Source: Saprospiraceae bacterium (GTDB taxonomy: Bacteria > Bacteroidota > Bacteroidia > Chitinophagales > Saprospiraceae). From it: a DNA stretch of 64,000 bases. A model generated the notes under the pieces. That model was not told where the DNA came from, ran no database searches, and was given only the letters and a program-made list of their open reading frames with translations. The stretch covers positions 107,653 to 171,652 of the forward strand of contig JADJJU010000010.1 in assembly GCA_016706365.1 (NCBI GenBank), given 5' to 3'. Each line of letters opens with the position of its first letter. The first letter of the stretch is position 1. Shown here piece by piece: positions 38,471 through 48,106 of this stretch. Both the position numbers and the translations under genes were made by a program.

Positions 38471-38564
38471 AGGATAGGAGAAAATTAGCCAGGGGAAGGC
38501 AGAATTTCCGTGAAAAATAACCAGGGGTATGACAAAATTTGCTCTAAAGCGAAGTATATAAAAC

Positions 38565-38602
38565 AAAATCCCCATCCTGAAACCTTCAGAACGGGGATTT
38601 TA
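38565..38602 (-). terminator. Terminator of the glutamine synthetase gene
   Basis: AAAATCCCC and GGGGATTTT form a 9-bp stem with an inner CTGAA/TTCAG stem, flanked by A and T tracts. It lies 37 bp past the stop codon. Confidence 0.8.
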
Positions 38603-38638
38603 TTTAGAATCAATTCCATTTATTTTCTATCAAAACGC

Positions 38639-40830
38639 TTAACGCAAGAACATCAATTCTCTGTATTTCACCAAAGGCCATTGACGATCTTCCACCAGAT
38701 ATTCCAGTCTGTCAGCATATAATCTGATTTCCTCCATGTATGGTTTTACATTGTCACAATAGTGCTCAGCACGTTCTGCTGCATCAGAATGATCATTCGC
38801 TTTTCTGCGTGCTTTTGTCATTTTTTCGACAAGTTCTTTGACCTTATTTATGTTTTCAGAAACACGTTTTAAGAGATCCAATTGCGCTCTGTAATCATCT
38901 TTGTCAAGCCCTAATTCTTTCAACTTCAAAACATTATCCGCAAGTGTATTTTGATACTGAATGGCAGCCGGAAGGATCCAGTTGATACACAATTCTCCCA
39001 TAGTGCGGCTTTCGATCTGCAAATGAAGATTATAGGTTTCCACCATTACTTCATAATGCGCTTCCAGTTCTCTGTGAGTCAAAACACCAGTGCTTTCAAA
39101 TAAATCTTTTGCCTCCTTAGTAATATATGCTTTCAGCGCTTCAGGAGTATTTGGCGTATTAGCCAGTCCTCTTTTAGCTGCTTCATTTTTCCACTCATCT
39201 GAATAGCCGTCACCTTCAAAAAGAATCGCCTTAAACTCTTTGATATAGCGTTGCAAAATGGTCAAAATAGCTGCATCCTGTTCAGTTCCTTGTCCCATTA
39301 ATTCATTCACTTCAGTATAGAAAGACTTCAATTGCTGACCGACTATTGTATTCATTACAGTCATCGGGCGGGCACAATTTTGATTGGAACCCACCATCCT
39401 GATTTCAAACTTATTTCCCGTGAAGGCAAAAGGTGATGTTCTGTTTCTGTCGGTGTTATCCTGGGCAAGGTTTGGAATTTTACTCAGCAAATTCAATACT
39501 TTTTTACCCCTTCCTCATCCGGAGTAATTCCGGTTTCGATCATACCCAATACCTGTGTCATTTCTTCACCGATATATACAGAAACGATTGCCGGTGGAGC
39601 TTCATTTGCACCCAAACGGTGATCATTACTGGCTGAAGCCACAGTGGCTCTTAGAATATCTGCGAATTGATGAACAGCTTTAATCGTATTCACAAAGAAT
39701 GTAAGAAAACGCAGGTTTCTGCCCGGTACATCTCCCGGTGATAATAGATTTTTACCATTATTGGTCGCCATGGACCAGTTATTATGCTTTCCGCTTCCAT
39801 TCACACCTGCGAAAGGTTTTTCATGGAGTAACACACGAAGCCTATGTCTCTTTCCTATTCTCTCCATTAAGTCCATCAAAAGTGAGTTGTGATCTACTGC
39901 CACATTCACTTCTTCAAACATTGGCGCTAATTCATACTGCCCCGGACCTACTTCATTATGCCTTGTACGAACAGGGATACTTAGTTTATGACATTCTGTT
40001 TCGAGATCGCGCATGAAAGCATACACTCTTTCCGGTATAGAACCAAAGTAATGGTCTTCTAACTGTTGACCCTTTGGTGAATGCTTGCCAAGCAATGTTC
40101 TGCCGGTCAACATCAAGTCAGGCCTAGCATTATATAAAGCTTCATCAATCAGGAAGTATTCCTGCTCCCATCCAAGGGTAGTAATAACTCTTTTTACATC
40201 TTTATCAAATAAATGGCATACCGGAATTGCGTGTTTCTCCAGATAAGACTGAGATTTCAATAAAGGCAATTTGTAATCAAGTGATTCACCACCGTAGGTT
40301 ACAAAAATAGTAGGGATACAAAGTGTCTTACCCTCTCCTACTTCAAGGATAAATGCAGGAGATGATGGATCCCATGCTGTGTAACCTCTTGCTTCAAATG
40401 TAGATCTGAGTCCTCCGCCCGGGAAGCTGGAACCATCGGGTTCTTGCTGAGCCAGTCCGGATCCGTCGAATTCTTCAATTGCTTTTCCATCGGAATTCAG
40501 GGTGAAGAAAGAATCGTGTTTCTCTGCAGTTTTACCGGTCAAGGGCTGGAACCAGTGGGCATAGTGAGTGGCACCTTTGTCCATTGCCCATCGCTTCATG
40601 GCATCTGCCACCATGGCAGCTAATTTGAAATCCAATTTTTCTCCGGACTGAATGATAGCTTTAATGCTTAGATAAGCTTCTTCGTCCATGTATTTTTGCA
40701 TGGCTTTGTCACTGAATACATTACACCCATAAAATGAGGAAATGGTTTCAGTTGCTTTATCCACGAAGTCCAGATCCAGATCAGATCGGTTAAGGATAAT
40801 ATCAATAGCATTAAATCTCGAAAGACTCAT
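38639..40830 (-). CDS. glnN: Type III glutamine synthetase, split by one frameshift
   Basis: This is ATP-dependent ammonia assimilation (glutamate to glutamine), the GSIII dodecamer typical of Bacteroidota, about 730 residues if repaired. The N-terminal frame (40830-39493) carries GSIII features such as EARGYTAWDPSSPAFI, GWEQEYFLID, TRHNEVGPGQYELAPMFEE and FAGVNGSGKHNNWSM. The C-terminal frame (39496-38639) continues with DNTDRNRTSPFAFTGNKFE and the GSIII C-terminal helical domain. One extra A in the six-base run (plus-strand T 39500-39505) restores GVKKVLNLLSKIPNLAQDNT. Every catalytic region is intact, so the break is probably not real. A promoter motif lies upstream and a terminator downstream. 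Confidence 0.92.
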
Positions 40831-40904
40831 AAGACTTAGGTGTTTATTGTTGTTAATGATTTCAATGGAACCCGGAGAGAGACATTGCTCCCAGAAAGAA
40901 GCTA

Positions 40905-40912
40905 CAAATATA
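40905..40912 (-). promoter_or_regulatory. Bacteroidetes -7 promoter element of glnN
   Basis: On the minus strand TATATTTG (exact TAnnTTTG) lies 75 bp upstream of the glutamine synthetase ATG, in a very AT-rich context. Confidence 0.5.
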
Positions 40913-41120
40913 TTATATTTTAAAATTAAAATGTGTATCTAATCTGAAGCAGAAGCATTTCCATAAAGTTCCTGCTTTTGCACTTTTGCCACATTACATT
41001 TTAATCACCACAGAAATGGTAAACTATTATTCCAAATCTAACTACATATGTCATATAATATTGGGAATGGCGCTGGATTTTTACAATGCAGTTATCAACA
41101 TTATGTGGATAAAAAACTTT

Positions 41121-41205
41121 GGAGTAGCATTGGTAGGTGGGAGGAAGTGGCTGAGGAGTAGCATTGGTAGGTGGGAGGAAGCGGCTTTGGAGTAGGGAGC
41201 GGTGA
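41121..41205. repeat. 34-bp direct repeat, about 2.3 copies
   Basis: Units start at 41121, 41155 and 41189 (GGAGTAGCATTGGTAGGTGG then GAGGAAG(T/C)GGCT). They form the left border of the hairpin array that fills the rest of the 840-bp gap between glnN and the M1 peptidase gene. No gene is seen in this gap. Confidence 0.7.
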
Positions 41206-41642
41206 CGTCCTTTGCCGGCTACGCCTGGCAAAGGGTGATACCGATACATCCTTCAGATGATGCGGCACAGGCGTGTTTTGCCTACGGCAAAAGGTGACAT
41301 TCATGCCATCTTCGATGACATGAGTGACGTCCTTGCATAAGCGACATTTTGGGACTCAGATTCAGATTGCGACTCCCATTTTGCCTCAGGCAAAATGAAG
41401 CACTATTTGAAAAGCCTCCACTTAACCAACGTCTAGTGATTTTGCCGTAGGCAAAATGAACTCCAGAACGTCACCTCCGAATATTTTTGAAGGCATAGCC
41501 TTTCAAAATATTCGGAGGCGTCACCTTTTTATTGCGTAGCAATGAAAAGGCGTCACCCCGGCCAGGCGCAGCCGTGCCGGGGCGTCACACGTACTTGGCA
41601 GCGCCTCTCTAATGAAACACCTGGAGTACAATGTCGTCACCT
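41201..41642. repeat. Array of seven or more short hairpins with fixed spacer
   Basis: Hairpins are: CCTTTGCC/GGCAAAGG (41209-41234), TTTTGCC-TAC-GGCAAAA (41276-41292), CATTTTGCC-TCA-GGCAAAATG (41377-41397), ATTTTGCC-GTA-GGCAAAAT (41439-41457), a 20-bp near-perfect arm pair around GGCATAGCC (41474-41518), CCTTTTTATTGC-GTA-GCAATGAAAAGG (41524-41550), and CCCCGGC around GGCGCAGCC (41557-41583). The right-hand ones abut the spacer GGCGTCACC; on the left the spacer is inverted (GGTGACGTC, GGTGACAT). There is no T tract and no open frame. The array ends 29 bp from the stop codon of the M1 peptidase gene. Confidence 0.8.
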
Positions 41643-41670
41643 GTGAGTGGCAACGCATTTACACAACGGG

Positions 41671-43626
41671 TCAGTCCACTTTCACCAATTTATCAACTAC
41701 TTTGAAAGTATCACTTCTGACCGACAACTGATACAAACCGGCCGGCAGTCGGCCCAGATTCCAGCGAACGAAATTGTCAGCAGTAATCACCTGCTCAACG
41801 ATTCTTCCATTCATATCAATTAGTCGGTAAGTTTTTAATTCATCAGTTCTTTTGGTTAGGAGCACCAGGACTTCAGAACTTACAGGATTAGGGCGAATTT
41901 GTATATCTGCTGCTGCAGAGTTTTGATCCTTAGTAGAACTCAGTCTGGCAACCTGCCCCAAAATCCAATGCGTGGGATCAAACACTATATCAATCAGTAC
42001 TTTTTCAGGAGGAATTGAAATGAAAAAATCTTCTTCAGGATGCTCATTCCACAAAACTACTGTAGAATCTCCATCCTGAAATTTTAAAACAAAGGGTAAT
42101 GGCAATCGGAAAAATGGCGTCTGTGGGGCACTTCCAGTCTGAATTATAGAGCCCTGAATGCCATCAATTTTCTCAACAAAATCAAATTCATAAATTGGAT
42201 GACCTTCTCCATAATACCAGGGTTCAAAAAACCAGTCCAGTGATGCACCATATTCCTGCTCCGCATGAGCAATAAAATTATCCATTCTTGCAAATCCATA
42301 TTGAACTTCAGGATCATTTAAATAGGACCGCAATGTTTTGAAAAATGGTTCGTCCCCCATGATCCATCTGAGCATATGGAGCAGATAAGCCCCTTTGGTA
42401 TACGTAAGTCTTCCGCTGAAAATGACCGGAACTTCAGTGGTATCACTGACAAAAATGGACCCGTCAGGTTTTTCAAATACAATATCCTTTCTCACGGATT
42501 TCCATCTGTCCCACCATTGCTCCTCAAGCAAATTTTCTACGCAAATTCCGGTCAAATATGTTGCAAATCCTTCATTGAGAAAAATATCCTGCCAGCTTCC
42601 ACAAGTTACCATATCACCAAACCATTGATGACTCAATTCATGCGCAATCAGTTCAAATGAAAAGCTGCCCATAAATGACATGGTCTGATGTTCCATACCA
42701 CCGGGCCATGAGAATTGTGCATGACCGTATTTTTCTGCTGAAAACGGATAAGGCCCGATGAGACTATCCAGAACATGAAAGATGGGAATTACAGCTTTAG
42801 TTTCAGAGTAATATCTGTCAAAGTCTTCCGGATAAACATAGTTAAGGATCTCAAGTGGGCCCGCTGATAATTGTACCGTGTCCGTAAATTCTACATAGTT
42901 AGTGACTGCTATCGCCACCAAATAAGTTGCGATCGGATATCTGTGCTTCCAGTGATACCAGGAATGAGCATCACCTTCCAGTACTTCTGCAAGTAATCCG
43001 TTGGACGCTACTTTATTAAATGAAGGGACTTTCACACGAACATCCAGAGAATCAATTTTATCCTCCAGTCCCTGCTTACAAGGCCACCAGTCTTTGGCTC
43101 CATATGGCTCGGATAATGTCCACAAAACCGGCACACTGTTATGCGTTGATTTGATAAAAGAACCGAAACCTGATACTTCAGGTGCACCTTGATAATAGAC
43201 ACTTATGGTTCTCAGAATTCCTGGTTCAAGGATGGAATCAAATAATATTCTGATGATATGTGGATCTTCCAGCTGATACTCAAGTGCTCTGCCTTCCCAT
43301 ATTATTGAATCAATAGAAAGCGAATGGTTCATGTTCATCTGGATCTCTTCCAGCATGTTTCCATGAGCTAAAGTTGTATGAACAACACCTTTTATGTACT
43401 GAATTGCGGGATCAACTTCGATATCCAAAAATTGATGAATAACGTCGTAAGTATTTTCCACTGTTGTGATTTCTACCTTCTGCATTCCAATCTTGCGGGA
43501 TGGATGGTAATGATCGTCGGAAGGGAAGATGGGGGCAGGTTGAGAATAAATAAAACTCGTTATCACAACGGTAAAAACTGCCGTCAAAAAGAAATTTTTT
43601 AAAGAGCGTTTATTTGTGGAATACAT
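41671..43626 (-). CDS. M1 family zinc aminopeptidase, secreted, with T9SS C-terminal domain
   Basis: The start at 43626 gives a signal peptide (RSLKNFFLTAVFTVVITSFI then YSQ). The 651-residue chain has an N-terminal beta domain (VHTTLAHGNMLEEIQMNMNH) and the M1 catalytic core. The exopeptidase motif reads GGMEHQ instead of the usual GAMEN. The zinc motif is ELIAHELSHQWFGDMVTCGS followed by LNEGFATYL (third ligand Glu). A type A sorting domain ends it (LPAGLYQLSVRSDTFKVVDK). It is expected to trim peptides outside the outer membrane. The gene is 75 bp from mgsA and may be its operon partner. A hairpin array starts 29 bp after its stop. Confidence 0.9.
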   Translation of the reverse strand: MYSTNKRSLKNFFLTAVFTVVITSFIYSQPAPIFPSDDHYHPSRKIGMQKVEITTVENTYDVIHQFLDIEVDPAIQYIKGVVHTTLAHGNMLEEIQMNMNHSLSIDSIIWEGRALEYQLEDPHIIRILFDSILEPGILRTISVYYQGAPEVSGFGSFIKSTHNSVPVLWTLSEPYGAKDWWPCKQGLEDKIDSLDVRVKVPSFNKVASNGLLAEVLEGDAHSWYHWKHRYPIATYLVAIAVTNYVEFTDTVQLSAGPLEILNYVYPEDFDRYYSETKAVIPIFHVLDSLIGPYPFSAEKYGHAQFSWPGGMEHQTMSFMGSFSFELIAHELSHQWFGDMVTCGSWQDIFLNEGFATYLTGICVENLLEEQWWDRWKSVRKDIVFEKPDGSIFVSDTTEVPVIFSGRLTYTKGAYLLHMLRWIMGDEPFFKTLRSYLNDPEVQYGFARMDNFIAHAEQEYGASLDWFFEPWYYGEGHPIYEFDFVEKIDGIQGSIIQTGSAPQTPFFRLPLPFVLKFQDGDSTVVLWNEHPEEDFFISIPPEKVLIDIVFDPTHWILGQVARLSSTKDQNSAAADIQIRPNPVSSEVLVLLTKRTDELKTYRLIDMNGRIVEQVITADNFVRWNLGRLPAGLYQLSVRSDTFKVVDKLVKVD

Positions 43627-43701
43627 ACATAAATATACGTTAGTTATATCTCTAAAGTATGGTATCTTCCTCAAAGTCAAATTAGTTTGTGTTAAAAACT
43701 A

Positions 43702-44064
43702 TCACTCATGTAGCGCCGATAACATCAAAATCGCAGCGGCCGGATTTGTTGCTAAAGGAATATTATGCACGTCACAAATTCGCATAAGCATCTGAACATC
43801 CGGTTCATGCGGGTGTTTTCCAAGGGGATCCCTGAAAAAGAATACTATATCCAGTTGCTGCGTGGCTACCATAGCAGCAATCTGAGCATCACCACCTTTA
43901 GGGCCACTGAGTACTTTTTCGACGACCATACCAGCAGATTCAAGGTACGCACCGGTCGTCGATGTCGCTACAAGGGTCACCCCACTGAATAAATCTTTGT
44001 TTTGCAAAACAAATGTGACTAATTCAGCCTTTTTGCCATCATGGGCAATGAGGGCTACTTTCAT
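43702..44064 (-). CDS. mgsA: Methylglyoxal synthase
   Basis: The enzyme converts dihydroxyacetone phosphate to methylglyoxal and phosphate, a bypass of lower glycolysis under phosphate limitation. The 120-residue protein has the MGS-like fold start ALIAHDGKKAELVTFV, the STTG substrate loop (LVATSTTGAYLE), the signature SGPKGGDAQIAAMV with the catalytic Asp (about 58), and FFRDPLGKHPHEPDVQMLMR. The C-terminal IPLATNPAAAILML is also conserved. The length is slightly below the E. coli enzyme but normal for short forms. It lies 23 bp downstream of the OmpH-like gene. Confidence 0.95.
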   Translation of the reverse strand: MKVALIAHDGKKAELVTFVLQNKDLFSGVTLVATSTTGAYLESAGMVVEKVLSGPKGGDAQIAAMVATQQLDIVFFFRDPLGKHPHEPDVQMLMRICDVHNIPLATNPAAAILMLSALHE

Positions 44065-44087
44065 ATTTATTATTTAAATAATCTTTT

Positions 44088-44714
44088 TTACTGATCTTTT
44101 TTCTCTGCAGAAGTATCTGCAGGTTCAGGTTCTTCAGTACCGGATTTTTCCTTATTCATTTTCTCCAGCATCAAGTCAGTAATATCTGTTTTCTTGTCTG
44201 CATAAAGAATATTGCCGGCTTCTGAATAAGCAAAGATGGCTTTGATATTTTTGCCTTCTGCAAATTCAGTGATATGCTTATTCAGTAAGTCCATTAACTC
44301 TTTATTTGTAGCCTGACCTTCCGCCAGCAATGCACTCGTGATAGCTTCTCGTTCAGCCATGAATTCTTGTTGTAATCTGGTAAACTTCGCTTCCTCGGCC
44401 TGCATCTGCTTTGGAGTTAACTCCCCTGACTGTGCTCTTCTCTGATATGCCATGATATCTCTTTCCAGTTTAGCGCCTTTATCGCGAAGTAACTTGTCTG
44501 CGTCCTGTTCTTTCTTCCCCAAAACCTCTTGCTTTTCAGCGAGAAAATCCAGTTTACTATTCAATGAATCAACATTTACATAATAAATCATTTCATCTTC
44601 TGCTACTTCAGTAACAGCAGTTTCAGATTTTTTTCCTGATCCGGCAAAATGAAGAAAATATAGAATTACAATTGCAATAGCTAATACAATATTGAATGGA
44701 TTCAGAGATTTCAT
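44088..44714 (-). CDS. OmpH/Skp-like coiled-coil envelope protein
   Basis: The 208-residue protein has an N-terminal membrane helix (FNIVLAIAIVILYFLHFAG, about 6-24), probably an uncleaved anchor or signal. The segment IYYVNVDSLNSKLDFLAEKQ is the typical OmpH strand and start of the helix. A long coiled coil (about 60-140, KEQDADKLLRDKGAKLERDI) and a C-terminal helix/strand pair (FAEGKNIKAIFAYSEAGNIL) follow. An acidic-lysine tail ends it. Skp/OmpH proteins chaperone outer-membrane proteins in the periplasm. It is the first gene of a unit with mgsA, which is an unrelated function. Confidence 0.8.
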   Translation of the reverse strand: MKSLNPFNIVLAIAIVILYFLHFAGSGKKSETAVTEVAEDEMIYYVNVDSLNSKLDFLAEKQEVLGKKEQDADKLLRDKGAKLERDIMAYQRRAQSGELTPKQMQAEEAKFTRLQQEFMAEREAITSALLAEGQATNKELMDLLNKHITEFAEGKNIKAIFAYSEAGNILYADKKTDITDLMLEKMNKEKSGTEEPEPADTSAEKKDQ

Positions 44715-44969
44715 AATGTTAAATTATTTTAAAACTTCAAATGATAAGTGGTTGACTAAAGTATTTGCATCTAAATTTTTATACAAAACCCTATGTCTAC
44801 GAGCGGCAAAAGTACTGTATTCAATATGAAAATGTATGTATTGCTGAAGTTTTCTTTGTAAGCAGAATGTGATATTTAAAGGATCGATATGATATTGTAA
44901 ACTGCAGATTTATATAAGTTAATTAGCAGGTGCTGCAAATTAATCCCAAATTGAATATTCATGTAATAT

Positions 44970-45785
44970 CCGTATTTGTTCAACCCCATTCGGGGTTGGA
45001 TAGAGATGTTATTATTTACCCCGGATTTTCATCCGGGGCTAACCGTTGGTTTCCGCCCCTCTTCGGGGCTAGGGGTATTCTGAATGAATTTTCCAGTCTT
45101 GAAATTGTAAATATAACTTTTTGAGGATAATCGTTAGGTTTCTAATCAGTTCGATGAAAAATATATGCTCTGAACACGAGGCATTTGTGCAACCCCATTC
45201 GGGGTTGTTTACAGATGCAATATTCTACCCCGGATTTTTATCCGGGGCTAGCCGTTGGTTTCCGCCCCACTTCGGGGGCTTCACTGAATATTTTAATGCC
45301 CCGAAGTGGGCATATACAACGGTTAGCCCCGTACGAAAGTGCGGGGTATCAGCATTTAATGAATTTCAACTCCGAAGGTGTTGAACAAAAAGGGAGCATC
45401 ATAAAAAAGTAACTTTCTTTGAAGAATACATGAGCATATTAAAGGAGCATGATATCCAGTTCGATGAAAAATATTTGCTCTGAACACGTGGCATTTGTGC
45501 AACCCCATTCGGGGTTGTTTATAAATGCAATATTTTACCCCGGATTTTTATCCGGGGCTAGCCGTTGGTTTCCGCCCCACTTCGGGGGCTAAAGATTGTT
45601 TTCAAATAAAAATGAATCGCTACTGATTGATTCATACTCTATTGCCCTTCTCAAGAAAATGGATTTAATGCCCCGAAGTGGGCATATCCAACGGTTAACC
45701 CCGTACGAAGTGCGGGGTCGAATTAAGTAGAGGATTTCAACTCCGAAGGTGTTGAACAAAAAGCATTTATGAAAAACAATTATCT
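44970..45785. repeat. REP-like palindrome field, left of the transposase gene
   Basis: Three islands are seen. Each starts with CAACCCCATTCGGGGTTG, then CCCCGGAT-TTTC-ATCCGGGG and GCCCCACTTCGGGGGC. The second and third islands also carry the mirrored set GCCCCGAAGTGGGC, CCCCGTACGAAAGTGCGGGG and CAACTCCGAAGGTGTTG. Before the islands lie copies of the 3' end of the transposase gene (near 45150 and 45410-45483: GAAGAATACATGAGCATATT, later AAAAATATTTGCTCTGA). Short frames in this stretch are by-products of the repeats. No other gene is seen. Confidence 0.85.
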
Positions 45786-45870
45786 TTTTTTGTCCGCAAT
45801 CTATTGTTTTCAAGATTAGATTATTACTTTGACTAGTAAATCTCCTTTTTTCACTTTAGATTTTCATATG

Positions 45871-46317
45871 ATGAGCACTTTCACTCAAATACTTTATCAA
45901 ATTATTTATTCGACTAAGAATAGAGAACCTGTATTATTACAACCTCATAGAAGCAGAATTTTCAGTTACATGGCAGGGATTATACAAAACAAAAACTGCC
46001 ATGTATATATTATAAATGGTGTGGAGGATCACATTCATATTGTAACCAGTCTTCATCCAGGTATTTCACTTTCCAATTTTGTCAAAGATTTAAAAATTGG
46101 AACTTCATATTTCATTAAGAATGAAAATTTGATCCCGAACTTTCATGGTTGGCAGGAAGGATATGGAGGATTTACATATTCAAGGAATGACAGGCAAAAT
46201 TTAATCGATTATGTAAAGGGTCAGGAGGAGCATCATAAAAAAGTAACTTTCCTCGAAGAATACATGAGCATATTAAAGGAGCATGATATCCAGTTCGATG
46301 AAAAATATTTGCTCTGA
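45871..46317 (+). mobile_element. tnpA: IS200-like Y1 transposase, REP-associated (RAYT type)
   Basis: This is a single-strand DNA transposase/nickase of the HUH Y1 family. The likely start is the second Met at 45871 (MSTFTQILYQIIYSTKNREP, 148 residues), the usual N-terminus of this family. The HUH motif is EDHIHIVTSLHP (about 52-63). The catalytic Tyr lies in NLIDYVKGQEEHHKKVTF (about 112) and the family's ending KEHDIQFDEKYLL is complete, so it looks intact. Unlike true IS200 there are no IS ends directly at its borders. It stands alone inside a field of REP-like palindromes, the arrangement of RAYT genes. Copies of its 3' end recur in the flanking units. Confidence 0.9.
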
Positions 46318-47460
46318 GCACGATGCATTTGTTCAACCCCATTCGGGGTTGTTTAAAGATGAAACATTTTACCCCGGATTTTCATCCGGGGCTAACCGTT
46401 GGTTTACGCCCCACTTCGGGGGCTTTTCTGAATATTTCCACTTGAAATTGTAAATATAAATTGGGGATAATCGTTGGTTTCTAATCTGTTCGATGAAAAA
46501 TATATGCTCTGAACACGATGCATTTGTTCAACCCCTTTCGGGGTTGTTTAAAGTTGAAACATTTTACCCCGTTTTCATCCGGGCTAACTGGTTTACGCCC
46601 CACTTCGGGGCTTTTCTGAATATTTCCACTTGAAATTGTAAATATAAATTGGGGATAATCGTTGGTTTCTAATCTGTTCGATGAAAAATATATGCTCTGA
46701 ACACGAGGCATTTGTTCAACCCCATTCGGGGTTGTTTCAAATGCAATATCTACCCCGGATTTTCATCCGGGGCTAACCGTTGGTTTCCGCCCCACTTCGG
46801 GGGCTTTTCTGAATATTTCCACTTGAAATTGTAAATATAAATTGGGGATAATCGTTGGTTTCTAATCTGTTCGATGAAAAATATTTGCTCTGAACACGAG
46901 CTTTTGTTCAACCCCATTCGGGGTTGTTTAAAGATGAAACATTTTACCCCGGATTTTCATCCGGGGCTAACCGTTTTACGCCCACTTGGGGCTTTTCTGA
47001 ATATTTCCACTTGAAATTGTAAATATAAATTGGGGATAATCGTTGGTTTCTAATCTGGGAAAAAGCTCTGAACACGAGGCATTTGTTCAACCCCATTCGG
47101 GGTTGTAGATTTTCATCCGGGCTCGTTTCGCCACTCGGGGGCTTTATGTATATTTCCATTTGAAATTGTAAATATAAATTGGGGATAATCGTTGGTTTCC
47201 AATCCGTAGCGAGGTTCCGCGAGGTTCATTGTATTCACGCGCTGCATGCGCCTTAATCCCTTCACCATCCAATGACTTCTGGGGCTTATGATTGTTTTCC
47301 AATAAAAATGAATCGCTACAGGTTGATTCACACTCTACTTCCCTTATTAGTGAAATGGATTTAATGCCCCGAAGTGGGCATATCCAGCGGGTAGCCCCGC
47401 ACGAAAGTGCGGGGTGTCAGCATTTAAAGGATTTCAACTCCGAAGGTGTTGAACAGATAA
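46294..47460. repeat. REP-like array of about 190-bp units built from the transposase 3' end plus hairpins
   Basis: Units begin at 46294, 46489, 46677, 46870 and near 47057 with TTCGATGAAAAATATTTGCT then CTGA (the last 8 codons of the transposase, stop included). Each continues with GTTCAACCCCATTCGGGGTTG-type, CCCCGGAT/ATCCGGGG and GCCCCACTTCGGGGGC hairpins and ends with TTGGGGATAATCGTTGGTTT. The second, fourth and fifth units carry small deletions inside stems. The field closes with the mirrored hairpin set (GCCCCGAAGTGGGC to CAACTCCGAAGGTGTTG, 47365-47453). Confidence 0.88.
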
Positions 47461-47548
47461 TCACAATTCACAATTATCACAGTAATTAAAAGTGGTGATG
47501 AAGCAAATTGCCGCACCACCACCATGCAAGTTTCAAAGTCAGGATTTA

Positions 47549-48085
47549 TTATTCAATAAGCACAGGAAAAGTGACATCAATATCAGTTGATCCTGTCACA
47601 GCCGGATTAGTAGCTGTCTTATCGGGATTATGTTTTAAGACAATATTTACATTTCCGCTAACAGCATTAGTGGTGGTCCATGTGGATTGCAAACCCAGAT
47701 CATTGTTGTTGCGATCTTTGTCTGTGATTAAAATTGATAAACCGGAAGTGGTTGAATTAAAGACAAATAAATGCTCCTCAGCTTCTGCCTGAATTTCTTC
47801 AGTGATATTATCTGCCGGTGTTTCACTTTCATTCAACAATTCAAGTTCAACAGAATAGACAGTATTTACTGCTAAATTAATAGTCGGGATAGTTGGAGCA
47901 TTCCCTCCTGCTCCATCCAAATCCTGCCATGAGTAGGTTAATACAGGTCCAGTAGCCGGAGTGAATTTCAGCCGAACAGTAGTAATTAGTTCTTCTTCAT
48001 CCTGATCATGGTATTTGTGGCACGCAGATAAAGTCAGACTGATGACAGCAATAAATAAAAATAAAAATTTAGACAAAGTATTCAT
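47549..48085 (-). CDS. Lipoprotein partner of the TonB receptor
   Basis: The 178-residue protein has a lipobox signal (FLFIAVISLTLSACHKYHD, Cys at about 21) followed by a short His/Asp/Glu-rich stretch (HKYHDQDEEE) that could hold metal. The mature domain is beta-rich (TTVRLKFTPATGPVLTYSWQ, ending STDIDVTFPVLIE). I know no function. Similar lipoproteins accompany TonB receptors in Bacteroidota. It lies 21 bp downstream of the receptor gene, so it is the last gene of the three-gene operon. Confidence 0.75.
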   Translation of the reverse strand: MNTLSKFLFLFIAVISLTLSACHKYHDQDEEELITTVRLKFTPATGPVLTYSWQDLDGAGGNAPTIPTINLAVNTVYSVELELLNESETPADNITEEIQAEAEEHLFVFNSTTSGLSILITDKDRNNNDLGLQSTWTTTNAVSGNVNIVLKHNPDKTATNPAVTGSTDIDVTFPVLIE

Positions 48086-48106
48086 AATTAATTATTTAAA
48101 TATATA

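Noticed and set aside
41201..41642. CRISPR or integron attC array
   Set aside because: The constant part is only 9 bp and the variable parts are self-complementary palindromes without open frames; no integrase or cas gene nearby.
46294..47075. CRISPR-like regular spacing of about 190 bp
   Set aside because: The whole unit is repeated, there are no unique spacers of constant length, and no cas genes are present.
44930..47489. Several short open frames (64-94 residues) on both strands containing FVQPHSGL, NRWFPP or similar
   Set aside because: They are translations of the REP-like hairpins and of transposase tail copies, overlap each other in several frames and have no start context; not genes.
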